NCBI RefSeq assembly: GCF_003172895.1
Contig: NZ_QGKL01000042.1
Span: 248,001 to 312,000, forward strand
From: Leucothrix arctica
GTDB lineage: Bacteria > Pseudomonadota > Gammaproteobacteria > Thiotrichales > Thiotrichaceae
Reading direction: 5' to 3'
DNA: 64,000 bases
Below the pieces are notes generated by a model. The model made no database searches. It was given only the letters and a program-made list of their open reading frames with translations, and had not been told where the DNA came from. The translations under genes and the position numbers were made by a program. This document shows, piece after piece, positions 28,128 through 37,543 of the stretch (positions are counted from its first letter, which is position 1; each line of letters opens with the position of its first letter).

Positions 28128-28224
28128 ACTGTAATAGTAACTGAGTATTCTCTTTATGTGATGTGTATAATGTATCGCTAATTAAATTAGCCTGTTGTGC
28201 AATCGCGTAGCGGTAAGGAGTTTT

Positions 28225-28557
28225 ATGTTTGAACTTAAGACCATCGCTCTTTTTGCAGTGACAGCTATCGCAGAGATTGTTGGGTGTTACTTGCCTTACT
28301 TATGGCTTAAGCATGACAAGAGCATGATGCTGCTTATCCCAGCTGCGTTAAGCCTTGCACTATTTGCATGGTTATTAACACTTCACCCTGACGCTAGCGG
28401 CCGCATTTATGCAGCATACGGTGGTGTCTATATTTTTGTAGCGCTACTCTGGCTTTGGGTGGTTGACGGTATAAAGCCAACAATGTGGGATGTTGTCGGT
28501 GGCTCAGTTGCATTGATTGGCATGGCCATCATTATGTTTGCACCTAGAACCCCATAA
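28225..28557 (+). CDS. ynfA: YnfA-family small membrane protein (UPF0060)
   Basis: A 110-residue, four-TM protein of the YnfA/UPF0060 family, related to the small multidrug resistance fold. Motifs are [16 protein letters not shown] in TM1, [17 protein letters not shown] in the middle, and [17 protein letters not shown] in TM4. The ATG at 28225 is chosen because AAGGAG lies just upstream; the frame extends further 5' but without signals. The physiological substrate is uncertain, with export of cationic compounds suggested for some members. It lies between ilvY (divergent) and the YkgJ-like gene. Confidence 0.9.
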   Translation: MFELKTIALFAVTAIAEIVGCYLPYLWLKHDKSMMLLIPAALSLALFAWLLTLHPDASGRIYAAYGGVYIFVALLWLWVVDGIKPTMWDVVGGSVALIGMAIIMFAPRTP

Positions 28558-28637
28558 CACATAATTTTTGAGAACAAGAGAGGGTCAGTTTTATTCACTC
28601 GATTAATGAGGTGATGGCTGATCAATAGGTCGAGACT

Positions 28638-29021
28638 ATGAAAGAGTGTAATTCGTGTGGCAAGTGCTGCATTAAATACAGTAACGGGCAACTGTCTGCC
28701 TCCGAAGAAGAAGTAAAGTACTGGGAAGTGTTCAAGCCAGAGATAGCAGAGTACGTGAGAAACCACGAACTTTGGGTCAGCCCTGAAACAGGCAAGCTCA
28801 TAGAACGATGTCCGTGGTTAGAGAAAGCACCTGATTCACCTGTTTACACGTGTGCTATATACTACGATCGGCCTGATGACTGTCGCTATTACCCATCCAC
28901 CATTGCTGAAATGGTAATGGACGAGTGCGAGATGATCGAATCCCACGACTTAGTAAATACCAAGCAAGCGCAGATACGGTTAGATAGAATCATGGCCGAT
29001 AGTCGACCAGCACTAGAATAA
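28638..29021 (+). CDS. YkgJ-family cysteine cluster protein
   Basis: A 127-residue protein starting with CNSCGKCCIKY and carrying further Cys in RCPWLE, YTCAIYYDRPDDCRYYP and MDECEMI. This is the pattern of the YkgJ (Fe-S or zinc-binding) cluster family. The function is unknown in most members. It follows ynfA by 80 bases and precedes ilvC by 115 bases on the same strand, so some ilvC transcripts might include it. Confidence 0.85.
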   Translation: MKECNSCGKCCIKYSNGQLSASEEEVKYWEVFKPEIAEYVRNHELWVSPETGKLIERCPWLEKAPDSPVYTCAIYYDRPDDCRYYPSTIAEMVMDECEMIESHDLVNTKQAQIRLDRIMADSRPALE

Positions 29022-29039
29022 TAATAGTTTTGCATTTAT

Positions 29040-29056
29040 TGAAACGTAGTATTTCA
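29040..29056. promoter_or_regulatory. candidate IlvY binding site upstream of ilvC
   Basis: TGAAA-N7-TTTCA is a 17-base dyad in the LysR style (T-N11-A geometry inside it), lying about 80 bases before the ilvC start. A second short palindrome, ATGCTAAGCAT, follows. Assignment to IlvY is an inference from the nearby regulator gene. Confidence 0.4.
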
Positions 29057-29136
29057 TTTATATCAATTTACGAAATGCTAAGCATCCGATAAACTGCGCT
29101 CTACATTTTTGATACATCCCACACACGGAAATTTTT

Positions 29137-30612
29137 ATGTCTAACAACTACTTCAACACTTTGCCACTACGTGAGCAACTTGAGCAATTGGCGAAATGCC
29201 GCTTCATGGATTCTTCTGAGTTTTCAGAAGGCGTAGAAGCACTTAAAGGCAAGAAGCTTGTCATTATTGGTTGTGGCGCACAGGGCCTTAACCAAGGTCT
29301 TAACTTACGTGATAGTGGTCTAGATGTATCTTACACACTACGTGCAGCAGCTATCGCTGAGAAGCGTCAGTCTTGGAAGAATGCTTCTGAGAACGGTTTC
29401 ACTGTTGGTACGTATGAAGAGCTAATCCCTACAGCTGATGTTGTACTAAACTTGACGCCAGACAAGCAGCACACGCCAGTAGTTAATGCGGTTATGCCGT
29501 TGATGAAGAAAGACGCATGTCTTGCTTACTCTCACGGTTTCAACATAGTTGAAGAAGGCATGAAGATTCGTGAAGATCTAACAGTAATCATGGTTGCACC
29601 TAAGTGCCCAGGTTCTGAAGTACGTGCTGAGTATGTTCGTGGTTTTGGTGTTCCAACACTGATCGCTGTACACGAAGATAATGATCCTAAGGGTGAAGGT
29701 CTTGCACTAGCTAAGGCTTATGCCGTTGGTACTGGTGGACACAAAGCCGGCGTTCTAATGTCTTCATTCATCGCTGAAGTTAAGTCTGACCTTATGGGTG
29801 AGCAGACGATTCTTTGCGGTATGCTACAGACAGGCTCTATCCTTTGCTTCGACAAGATGGTTGAAGAAGGTATGGATGCAGGTTACGCGTCTAAGTTGAT
29901 TCAGTACGGTTGGGAAACAATCACTGAAGCACTTAAGTACGGTGGTGTTACAAACATGTTGGATCGTTTGTCTAACCCTGCAAAGATCAAAGCATTCGAC
30001 CTTTCTGAAGAGTTGAAGTTGATCATGCGTCCACTTTACAACAAGCACCAAGATGACATTATCGATGGTACTTTCTCACGTGTGATGATGGAAGATTGGG
30101 CTAACGACGACGTTAACTTACTAGGCTGGAGAGAAGAGACTGCTCATACTAACTTCGAAAAGATGCCTGCTGGTGATGTTGAGATCTCTGAGCAAGAGTA
30201 CTTTGACAACGGTATCTTGATGGTTGCTATGGTTAAAGCGGGTGTTGAGCTTGCGTTTGAGACGATGACTGCTGCTGGCATCATCGCTGATTCTGCATAC
30301 TACGAGTCACTACACGAGACACCATTGATCGCTAACACTATTGCTCGTAAGAAGCTTTACGAAATGAACGCGACTATTTCTGATACGGCTGAGTACGGTT
30401 GCTACCTATACAACCACGCTTGCGTACCATTACTAGAAGACTTCATGAAAGGCATCAAGACTGATGTTATCGGTAAAGGCCTAAGCCTTGACGATACTGG
30501 TGTTGATAACGCTCGTTTGATCGAAGTTAACGAAGCGCTACGCAGCCACCCAGTAGAAGCAATTGGTGCGACTCTTCGTGGCCACATGGCTGACATGAAG
30601 AAGATTGTGTAG
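29137..30612 (+). CDS. ilvC: ketol-acid reductoisomerase, long (class II) form
   Basis: A 491-residue NADPH- and Mg2+-dependent enzyme that converts acetolactate and acetohydroxybutyrate to dihydroxy acids in valine, leucine and isoleucine synthesis. The length equals the E. coli class II enzyme with its duplicated C-terminal knot domain, not the ~330-residue class I. Visible motifs: [23 protein letters not shown] (read as two pieces around the nucleotide loop), [41 protein letters not shown] in the metal site. Codon use is regular and biased, as in a well-expressed core gene. A strong terminator follows. Regulation by IlvY is likely. Confidence 0.97.
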   Translation: MSNNYFNTLPLREQLEQLAKCRFMDSSEFSEGVEALKGKKLVIIGCGAQGLNQGLNLRDSGLDVSYTLRAAAIAEKRQSWKNASENGFTVGTYEELIPTADVVLNLTPDKQHTPVVNAVMPLMKKDACLAYSHGFNIVEEGMKIREDLTVIMVAPKCPGSEVRAEYVRGFGVPTLIAVHEDNDPKGEGLALAKAYAVGTGGHKAGVLMSSFIAEVKSDLMGEQTILCGMLQTGSILCFDKMVEEGMDAGYASKLIQYGWETITEALKYGGVTNMLDRLSNPAKIKAFDLSEELKLIMRPLYNKHQDDIIDGTFSRVMMEDWANDDVNLLGWREETAHTNFEKMPAGDVEISEQEYFDNGILMVAMVKAGVELAFETMTAAGIIADSAYYESLHETPLIANTIARKKLYEMNATISDTAEYGCYLYNHACVPLLEDFMKGIKTDVIGKGLSLDDTGVDNARLIEVNEALRSHPVEAIGATLRGHMADMKKIV

Positions 30613-30654
30613 TTTGCAGTCTTGGTAGTTGTTTGCTGACTACTAGATATTAAG

Positions 30655-30685
30655 AAGGCCGAGACTTGCTCTCGGCCTTTTTTTT
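30655..30685 (+). terminator. rho-independent terminator of ilvC
   Basis: AAGGCCGAG pairs with CTCGGCCTT around a 7-base loop, followed by a T-run of about eight. It lies 43 bases after the ilvC stop. Confidence 0.9.
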
Positions 30686-30745
30686 GATGAAATCTATGAG
30701 ACTCCATTAGCTATTATATTAGTAGTGGAAACTAATTGAGAGTGT

Positions 30746-30976
30746 CTATGGTTTGTCGGGTGGGTCACAGAATTTATAGTGTTTTGCAGCGGCCTTTTTT
30801 GCTGCTAATGCTCTGCTGGTAAGATGAACTTGCCTCATAACCATCAAATGAATTATTTCTCCGTAACTCAATTCTCGATCAGTGCTTGTTGCGCTTATTC
30901 TATTACTCCAGCCCAAAGTACATTTGTTAATGATTGATTCTTCTCCGTAGTAATGTGTATATTCAGTACAATGGAA
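30746..30976 (-). other. intergenic region with a possible short leftward ORF
   Basis: The 364 bases between the ilvC terminator and the SMEK gene have no annotated gene. On the minus strand a frame stays open for 76 codons, ending at TAG 30748-30746, with a plausible hydrophilic, Ala/Lys-rich end (MVMRQVHLTSRALAAKKAA). It has no standard start in a good place: the only ATGs leave fewer than 35 codons, and a GGAGA lies too far from them. It could be the tail of a decayed gene. I see no further feature here. Confidence 0.25.
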
Positions 30977-31049
30977 TCAAGGAATAAATGCATGAAATTT
31001 GTAAAAGAGGTAGCTTTTTTCGTCTCAGCTCCTATCAGGAGCAGTAACT

Positions 31050-32114
31050 GTGGATAAGCTAAATTATGATAGCTGTTATGAGCTATGTATTGACCTTTTG
31101 ATAACTTACTCAGAAAAAATAAAAACAACGAATAAGCTTGCTAGGTTAAATCATGCGAAATCCTCAGAAGAGGTCTACCGAGGATTGTTAAACCGATTGA
31201 GTTCAAATAATAACTATCAAAGTGCTAGCAAAGTGAATGAACCAGCAATTGATTTATTTGATACATCTCAAAGACTTTGTGTACAAGTCAAGTCTAGTTT
31301 GACACGTGCTGAGATTCGTGAATGTGTAGCTAAATTTGAAAAAACAGATTGGTTTAGAAAAGAAAAGTATGACTTGGTTATTTTACTCACAGGGTCATCT
31401 TGTCGTACTAAAGTAGAAGAATTTAAAGTTAATGACTTCACTTATTATAACGAAGAACACTGCTATCTTGATAACACCCGTTTACTAAAGCTAATTAATG
31501 GTGACAACTATCGACAGGTTCTTGAGTATTTGCAAGTAATGACAGTTGGGGAGGCAGAAAAGGTTGATAAAGCCCCAGAAACAGTAAATTACAACGCCCC
31601 AGTATTCAATATTTCAGGTACATCGGGAGATGTTAAAATTGATGGAAATCAATTTTCATTCTCTCCAGATAACCGTCATTTAACCATTGATGACGCTGTT
31701 TCTACGGCAGCTAATGCACCAACTTTGCAAGCTAATGGTGAGTATGAGCTGCTAGCTTACAAGCAAGATACTCCAGATAATCAACTGGCAAGAATTTCAG
31801 CAGCAATCTTAGAAGAAGAGAATTTAAGAGGACTTTCGGAGCTTGATGTCAAAAACTTTTATGATCACCTAAATACTTTAGAAAGTACCGAACATAACGG
31901 TATAGCTAAAGTTTTATGGTTGATAATTTTCTACGAAAACTCAGAAAAACATATACCAACAAGAAAGTTGAGGCAAAAAATGAGGGAAGTTCAAAGCTCA
32001 ATGAGTTTGGATATACCTAACGAACATGCTGAACTTATCAGTAAGCTGAGATTTTTCTCGAAAAACTCTAAAGCTTTAATTAAATCAATAAGCTATGTTT
32101 CGACTTATGAGTGA
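31050..32114 (+). CDS. SMEK-type (nuclease-like) protein of a putative defence pair
   Basis: A 354-residue protein. Residues 1-150 look like the SMEK domain found at the start of proteins in ABC-3C and other conflict systems: NYDSCYELCIDLLITYSEKIKTTN, an AIDLFD acidic motif and the CVQVKSSLTR strand, a pattern like the PD-(D/E)xK fold (D...QxK). A disordered linker (about 165-200) leads to a helical C-terminal part that I do not recognise. The start is GTG 31050 with AGGAG upstream. The end overlaps the start of the next gene by 8-20 bases, so the two are translated together. The visibly AT-rich composition unlike the neighbours suggests horizontal transfer. Confidence 0.65.
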   Translation: MDKLNYDSCYELCIDLLITYSEKIKTTNKLARLNHAKSSEEVYRGLLNRLSSNNNYQSASKVNEPAIDLFDTSQRLCVQVKSSLTRAEIRECVAKFEKTDWFRKEKYDLVILLTGSSCRTKVEEFKVNDFTYYNEEHCYLDNTRLLKLINGDNYRQVLEYLQVMTVGEAEKVDKAPETVNYNAPVFNISGTSGDVKIDGNQFSFSPDNRHLTIDDAVSTAANAPTLQANGEYELLAYKQDTPDNQLARISAAILEEENLRGLSELDVKNFYDHLNTLESTEHNGIAKVLWLIIFYENSEKHIPTRKLRQKMREVQSSMSLDIPNEHAELISKLRFFSKNSKALIKSISYVSTYE

Positions 32115-33471
32115 TTTGATAGGTAGTGATGGTCTGTTTATTCTAAGTGGTCAACCTAGTGATATACATGACTATAAATGCTTTGATGATGAATCTAAAA
32201 GTAAGCTAATTTTTTGTGATGAACTAAAAAACAACCCTGAATGGGGCGAAAGAGAAAGGGAAAAGTGGTACTTCTTTTATCGCCCATACAAAAGGGGGAG
32301 CAAGTTAGGTTCTTATCAACGAGATATGATAAAGCTAAAAGAGCCAAAAATTAACTTCCTGCAGGAAGAAGTCAATTCTTTTAATTTCTTAAAGAAACTC
32401 TTCTTTGTTTTGGTTATCCCGACTTTAATTTTATCTCTTTACGCACAGTTGTGGGCTGCTTTTGTTCTACCTTTGCTTATTGGTATTTTTTTCAATGCAA
32501 AAGAACAGGGTGTTTCCGAAAATTTGAGGAGTGAGGTGCTAGAGAAGGAAACTTATCAGTCGGAAATTGATCACCTTTACTATGAGCAGGAGAATATATT
32601 AAATAATAGAATATCTAGTGACGATATTTTAGATATGTTCTGGTATGACATGAGGGCGTTAGAGGGCAAGATTCTTGAGGAGCACTTTAATGACGAAGCA
32701 GAAAGGTTAGATGAGATAGAGGAAGTTGACGAGTTTTATCCCTGTGTTGACTCAAAACTTAAGCCGAGCAAAAGAATCATGGATTCCTCTCCATTTTACC
32801 CTGTGATTCCTAGTTGGGGTTTTTTGCAATCTACGAGTAGGTCTTTAGATGATACAACTCAAGCCACTGGTCTGAGAGCTGCTGGTAATGAGATAGGGAG
32901 CAATATAGCAACTTTTAGAAAGTTAAAAGACGGTACACCTTTCTACCGTTTATGGTATATCCAGAATCTATTTTTTAGAGAAGAAAACATAAACATTATT
33001 TCTTATTGCTACGATTTCATTACAGGAAAGTCTTACAACCAATCAGTAGATACATTTCAATACAATCATATTTCAAATTCATCGTATAGCAATGATGATC
33101 TTTCTTTTATGGCAGATGGATTGCTTGCTTCAAGTTTTTGTGTTGAGGAAAAATTAACCAAAAATATATATGGTTGTGAGGTTAAAGTGATTTCTTTTTC
33201 ATCTACTAGCGGAAGATGCTGCCGTTGCGTTTTACCCAATAAAGGAGTTGTGGATGGTCTTGAGTTATGGAGTATGCATAAAAATACTACTTTATACTCA
33301 ACTCACGATGAATCCCCAGACATAGCTTATGTGAAAGCAGCTAACAATGATTTAATTAATGCATTAGCTAATCAAGCGATAAAAGTGTTAAGAAAAAAAT
33401 GTAATAAAGCAATTCCACTAACTGAAACAGGCTTGCGTAATGGGCAATCAAAGGCTAATAAAGTGATTTAG
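32095..33471 (+). CDS. membrane protein partner of the SMEK gene, unknown function
   Basis: A 458-residue protein of no family I recognise. Residues ~100-145 form a hydrophobic hairpin (LFFVLVIPTLILSLYAQLWAAFVLPLLIGIFF), giving one or two TM helices. The rest is soluble, acidic and mixed alpha/beta. Around residues 360-400 is a Cys-rich stretch (SGRCCRCVLPNKG). ATG 32095 and ATG 32107 are both possible; both overlap the end of the SMEK gene. A nuclease-like sensor with a membrane partner is a common plan in abortive-infection systems, so it may be the effector, but this is inference. Confidence 0.6.
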   Translation: MFRLMSDLIGSDGLFILSGQPSDIHDYKCFDDESKSKLIFCDELKNNPEWGEREREKWYFFYRPYKRGSKLGSYQRDMIKLKEPKINFLQEEVNSFNFLKKLFFVLVIPTLILSLYAQLWAAFVLPLLIGIFFNAKEQGVSENLRSEVLEKETYQSEIDHLYYEQENILNNRISSDDILDMFWYDMRALEGKILEEHFNDEAERLDEIEEVDEFYPCVDSKLKPSKRIMDSSPFYPVIPSWGFLQSTSRSLDDTTQATGLRAAGNEIGSNIATFRKLKDGTPFYRLWYIQNLFFREENINIISYCYDFITGKSYNQSVDTFQYNHISNSSYSNDDLSFMADGLLASSFCVEEKLTKNIYGCEVKVISFSSTSGRCCRCVLPNKGVVDGLELWSMHKNTTLYSTHDESPDIAYVKAANNDLINALANQAIKVLRKKCNKAIPLTETGLRNGQSKANKVI

Positions 33472-33487
33472 ATTTTACCTTATGGGC

Positions 33488-33517
33488 GGAGAATTCGTAT
33501 TCTCCTGTGAGCTTTTT
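33488..33517 (+). terminator. possible terminator after the SMEK pair
   Basis: GGAGAAT-TCGT-ATTCTCC forms a seven-pair hairpin 14 bases after the membrane-protein stop, with CTTTTTAA a few bases downstream. The stem is short and the T-run is separated from it, so this is only a candidate. Confidence 0.45.
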
Positions 33518-33655
33518 AACTGATTGATAAGGGCTCTATCACATTGGGAAATTTAAACAGTTAGTTTCTCTGTTGTTCAATCTTGGTAATTATGCAGCGC
33601 CTAAACTAGATGAAGGCTATAATATTCAAATTTGATAAATACCTCCTAGACTTTA

Positions 33656-35095
33656 ATGAATAACACGACTTCGTTCGGCTCAAAAATCCACCTTAATAAC
33701 CTTACCGTCAACTTCGACGAGCGTTTCCAGCTCGATAACATCGACTGGGTAATTACTCCAAATCAGCATTGGATGATTACTGGTACAAACGGAGCAGGGA
33801 AGTCAGCACTAGTGGCTGTGTTAGCAGGTTACGGTGACATTATCTCTGGCAACTTAAATGGCACACCTAAGCGCGTCGGCTTGGTGTCATTTGAAGCGCA
33901 AGCAGAACTCATTGCACAAGAGCTGAAAAAAGATGATGCGGACATTATGGACGTCATCTCAGAAGGAACACCTGTTCATGAGATGATTTATAACGACTGT
34001 GCTGATAAGTCCTTAGCTGAAAGCTTGGTTGAAAAATTCGGTCTCACAGAGTTGCTAGATCGAGCCTTTAGAAAGCTATCAACGGGTGAGTCACGCAAGG
34101 TGATGTTGATTCGTGCGTTATCGAGCAAGCCTGATTTATTGATTCTTGACGAGCCGTTTGATGGGTTAGATGCTGAAATGCACAGCCTGCTACAAGCTCA
34201 TCTCGAAGCACTGAGTAATACTACCCAAATGTTAGTAGTGCTTAACCGCTTTGATGAGCGTCCATCGTTTATTACTGACATTGCTTATGTTGAAGATGGC
34301 TCGCTATCTCATCAAATTCAAGTGAGTGATAAGGCTGCTTATGAAGCCTTGTATCAATTACTACACCTAAAGACCACAGAGCTTGAGATACCGCCGGTAG
34401 ATAAGGAGTCAGCGTTACCTGCGCTAGACCCTGAGCAGCCTTTAGTGCGCTTGACTGATACCTCGATCAAGTATGATGAAACGGTGATTTTTAGTGATTT
34501 GAATTGGACAATAAAGCCAAACGAACACTGGCAACTCAGTGGACCAAACGGCAGTGGTAAAACAGGTTTGTTAGCTCTGATTACAGGTGATCACCCGCAG
34601 TGTTATGTGAATGATATTTTCGTGTTTGGTTTTAAACGCGGTAGTGGCGAAAGCATTTGGCAAATTAAGCAGTTCATTGGTTATGTATCAACGGCACTGC
34701 AATGGGAATACCGCGTTAGCACTAACTTGCGTAACGTCATTATCTCCGGCTTTTACGACAGTATCGGTTTGTACAGTAATAGCAGTGACCGTCAGAAGCA
34801 GATTGCTAATGAGTGGTTAGCGTTACTAGGTATGAGTGATCGCGCTGACCAGCCGTTTAATAAACTGTCTTATGGTGATCAGCGTTTATTGTTGATTGCA
34901 CGAGCGATGGTTAAGCATCCACCGTTGTTGATATTAGATGAGCCGTGCTTGGGTCTGGATGATATGAATCGCCAGTTGGTATTAGCACTTATTGAGAAGA
35001 TTTGTGCGGGGAGTGAGACGTCGGTCTTATATGTCAATCATCACCCCGAAGATAAGATTAAGGGTATTGAGAACTATTTAAGCCTAGATAAGTAA
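33656..35095 (+). CDS. modF: ModF-like double ABC ATPase
   Basis: A 479-residue cytosolic protein with two ABC ATPase modules. Module one: Walker A GTNGAGKS, signature LSTGESRKVM, Walker B LLILDEPFDGLD. Module two: Walker A GPNGSGKT, signature LSYGDQRLLL, Walker B LLILDEPCLGLDD. It has no TM segment. The length and organisation match E. coli ModF (PhrA), a molybdate-related protein of unclear function. No modABC genes are adjacent, so a link to molybdate transport rests on family resemblance only. The ATG at 33656 starts at the usual family position. Confidence 0.8.
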   Translation: MNNTTSFGSKIHLNNLTVNFDERFQLDNIDWVITPNQHWMITGTNGAGKSALVAVLAGYGDIISGNLNGTPKRVGLVSFEAQAELIAQELKKDDADIMDVISEGTPVHEMIYNDCADKSLAESLVEKFGLTELLDRAFRKLSTGESRKVMLIRALSSKPDLLILDEPFDGLDAEMHSLLQAHLEALSNTTQMLVVLNRFDERPSFITDIAYVEDGSLSHQIQVSDKAAYEALYQLLHLKTTELEIPPVDKESALPALDPEQPLVRLTDTSIKYDETVIFSDLNWTIKPNEHWQLSGPNGSGKTGLLALITGDHPQCYVNDIFVFGFKRGSGESIWQIKQFIGYVSTALQWEYRVSTNLRNVIISGFYDSIGLYSNSSDRQKQIANEWLALLGMSDRADQPFNKLSYGDQRLLLIARAMVKHPPLLILDEPCLGLDDMNRQLVLALIEKICAGSETSVLYVNHHPEDKIKGIENYLSLDK

Positions 35096-35199
35096 AAATA
35101 TCAGCCTAGTTATTATGACTAGCAGCAATCTTCAATCTTGGTTTCTATATTAATAGTCTCTACAATCACCCGTTTTGCTGTCTTAGGGTGATGAATAGC

Positions 35200-35919
35200 A
35201 TGTTAGAAAATATTCGTATTGTATTAGTCCGCACTTATCATGCGGGTAATATTGGCTCAACTATTCGTGCCATGAAAACAATGGGTTTGAGTGAGTTAGT
35301 GCTTGTTAATCCTAGAGATTATCCGTCCGAAGAAGCAAATAAAATGGCCAGCAGTGCCGAAGATTTACTCGAAAACGCTAAAGTTGTTGGTTCTCTGTAC
35401 GAAGCGGTTAATGACTGCGAATTAGTCATTGCATGCACGGCGCGTCCGCGCACTTTTGATTTACCTGTTTTAGACCCTGAGCAGTCGGCAATTCAGTTGA
35501 TGAAAGTGGCCTCAAAAAAGCCGGTAGCATTAGTATTTGGCCCTGAAAGAATGGGCTTACATAATGATGATATTCAGCTCGCACACTACCGAGTCACCAT
35601 TCCTGCGAATCCTGACTACAGTTCTCTAAATCTTGCCTCAGCAGTTCAGATACTCTGCTATGAGTTACGAAAGCAGATGGATAACCCCGTCGAACCAAGC
35701 TTAGACAGAACATTCCCAAGTGTTGAGCAAAAAGAAAACTTCTATGTGACGTTAGAGCAGGTGCTAAATGAAGTAGAGTTTGTGAATAAACAGCACCCCG
35801 GTCAGTTAATGTTGAAACTACGTAGGTTCTTCTCAAGGGCGGAAATGGATGAGTCAGAATTGAACATATTGAGAGGGTCATTAGCGGCAGTGCAAAGAAA
35901 AATAGCTGATAAAACGTAG
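35200..35919 (+). CDS. trmJ: tRNA (cytidine/uridine-32-2'-O)-methyltransferase TrmJ
   Basis: A 239-residue SPOUT-class enzyme that 2'-O-methylates nucleotide 32 of certain tRNAs using SAM. The N-terminus LENIRIVLVRTYHAGNIGST and the knot motifs LVFGPERMGL and IPANPDYSSLNLASAVQ match TrmJ of E. coli closely. The C-terminal part contains HPGQLMLKLRRFFSRAEMDESELNILRG, also a TrmJ signature. The start is taken as ATG 35200 by comparison with the E. coli start and spacing to AGGGTGA; GTG 35188 and ATG 35191 lie just upstream in frame. Confidence 0.93.
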   Translation: MLENIRIVLVRTYHAGNIGSTIRAMKTMGLSELVLVNPRDYPSEEANKMASSAEDLLENAKVVGSLYEAVNDCELVIACTARPRTFDLPVLDPEQSAIQLMKVASKKPVALVFGPERMGLHNDDIQLAHYRVTIPANPDYSSLNLASAVQILCYELRKQMDNPVEPSLDRTFPSVEQKENFYVTLEQVLNEVEFVNKQHPGQLMLKLRRFFSRAEMDESELNILRGSLAAVQRKIADKT

Positions 35920-36082
35920 GTTTAGGTTGACCATATCTTTTCTAGTATGTAAGTTAATATTCTTTATTAGACACGGAGAAACTAGCAAATGTGGTTTCCA
36001 CCGTGTTAAATTGTATCGCTGTATCCGTAGTTGTACATATAACTACTTAAAAGTCTGTTGGAAAACACTAGAGAGAATTACT

Positions 36083-37300
36083 ATGTCAGAATTGAGAGAT
36101 GCTGCACTGCAGTATCATGCTGAGCCTAAGCCAGGGAAGTTGGAAGTAAATATTACTAAGCCAACTGCGACACAATACGATCTATCGCTTGCTTATTCTC
36201 CGGGTGTTGCAGAGCCGTGTAAAGAAATTGAAAAAAATCCAGATGATGCTTACAAGTACACAGGTAAGGGCAACTTAGTTGCTGTTATTACTGATGGAAC
36301 GGCTGTGCTGGGTTTAGGTAATATCGGCGCACTAGCGGGTAAGCCTGTAATGGAAGGTAAAGGCGTATTGTTCAAGCGCTTTGCTGACATTGATGTATTT
36401 GATATCGAAGTAAGCACTACAGATACTGAAGAGTTCATTAAAACGGTTACAAACATTGCTGACACGTTTGGTGGAATCAACTTAGAAGATATCGCAGCAC
36501 CACGTTGTTTCGAGATTGAGCAGCGCTTGAAAGAGACACTAGATATCCCTGTATTCCATGATGACCAGCACGGTACTGCTATCATTATTGCAGCGGGCAT
36601 GATGAATGCACTTAAGCTTCAAGGTAAGAAACTTGAAGATGCTAAAATCGTTTGTCTAGGTGCTGGTGCAGCAGGTATTGCATCTGTAAACCTACTTGTA
36701 GGTATGGGCGCTAATAGCGAAAACATCTACATGATCGATCGTAAGGGTGTGATTCACACGGGTCGTGAAGGTCTGACTAAAGAGAAGCAAGCAGCAGCAG
36801 TAACAACTGATAAGCGTACACTAGCGGATGCTTGTGACGGCGCTGATGTATTCATTGGTTTGTCTGGTCCTGACCTAATGACTGTTGATATGTTGAAGTC
36901 TATGGCTCCAAATCCAGTTGTCTTTGCATTGTCTAACCCTAACCCTGAGATTGCTCCAGAGTTGGCTAATGCGACACGTGATGACCTAATCATGGCGACT
37001 GGCCGTAGTGATTACCCAAATCAGGTTAACAATGTACTTTGTTTCCCATTCATCTTCCGTGGTGCACTAGATGTTCGTGCAAGCGACATCAACATGGAAA
37101 TGAAGATTGCGGTAGTTAAGGCACTGACAGAACTAACAATGGAACCTGTTCCACAGTCTGTTATGGATGCTTACGGTAAGACTGAAATGTCATTTGGTAA
37201 GGAGTACATCATTCCTACACCACTAGATCCACGTCTAGGCGAGCGTATCCCAGCAGCAGTAGCTCAAGCGGCTAGAGATTCAGGCGTTGCGCGTATCTAA
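36083..37300 (+). CDS. malic enzyme (MaeB-like, without phosphotransacetylase domain)
   Basis: A 405-residue malate dehydrogenase (oxaloacetate-decarboxylating) that makes pyruvate, CO2 and NAD(P)H from malate. Motifs: LAYSPGVAEPC, TAVLGLGNIGALAG, GINLEDIAAPRCFEIE, DDQHGTA and CLGAGAAGIASVNLLVGMGA (second dinucleotide fold). The E. coli MaeB is about 760 residues with a C-terminal phosphotransacetylase-like domain; this one lacks that domain, so it is the short type. Cofactor preference (NAD or NADP) cannot be stated safely. The true start is ATG 36083 (GAGAGA upstream); the extra 52 upstream codons have no family match. A strong terminator follows. Confidence 0.93.
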   Translation: MSELRDAALQYHAEPKPGKLEVNITKPTATQYDLSLAYSPGVAEPCKEIEKNPDDAYKYTGKGNLVAVITDGTAVLGLGNIGALAGKPVMEGKGVLFKRFADIDVFDIEVSTTDTEEFIKTVTNIADTFGGINLEDIAAPRCFEIEQRLKETLDIPVFHDDQHGTAIIIAAGMMNALKLQGKKLEDAKIVCLGAGAAGIASVNLLVGMGANSENIYMIDRKGVIHTGREGLTKEKQAAAVTTDKRTLADACDGADVFIGLSGPDLMTVDMLKSMAPNPVVFALSNPNPEIAPELANATRDDLIMATGRSDYPNQVNNVLCFPFIFRGALDVRASDINMEMKIAVVKALTELTMEPVPQSVMDAYGKTEMSFGKEYIIPTPLDPRLGERIPAAVAQAARDSGVARI

Positions 37301-37320
37301 ATCTGTTTGATTGTTGATCA

Positions 37321-37348
37321 AAAAAGCCCGACTTGTCGGGCTTTTTTG
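37321..37348 (+). terminator. rho-independent terminator of the malic enzyme gene
   Basis: GCCCGA-CTTG-TCGGGC flanked by an A-run and a T-run of six; it can act on either strand. Confidence 0.9.
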
Positions 37349-37543
37349 TATCTGACATATTATTTTCAGGGATACTATCTCTTAAAGTCTACCGTTAATC
37401 CGCCATAGCATTGTGACCTAATCTTGCTTAAATCAGAATCACCTATAGATCAGCTTTATACCGAGATACTAATCGGCTCCAGCCGAATCTGGTTGGTTCC
37501 TATAAACAAGTAAATAATAAGTCTAATGCTCCAAGGAGATACA

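Noticed and set aside
30895-31128. 77-codon minus-strand frame across the SMEK start
   Set aside because: Overlaps the start of the SMEK gene and has no start signal or family pattern; a different short minus-strand frame (30746-30976) looks only slightly better.
35927-36082. 52-codon upstream extension of the malic enzyme frame
   Set aside because: Not conserved in malic enzymes; the ATG at 36083 has a Shine-Dalgarno and starts at the family position.
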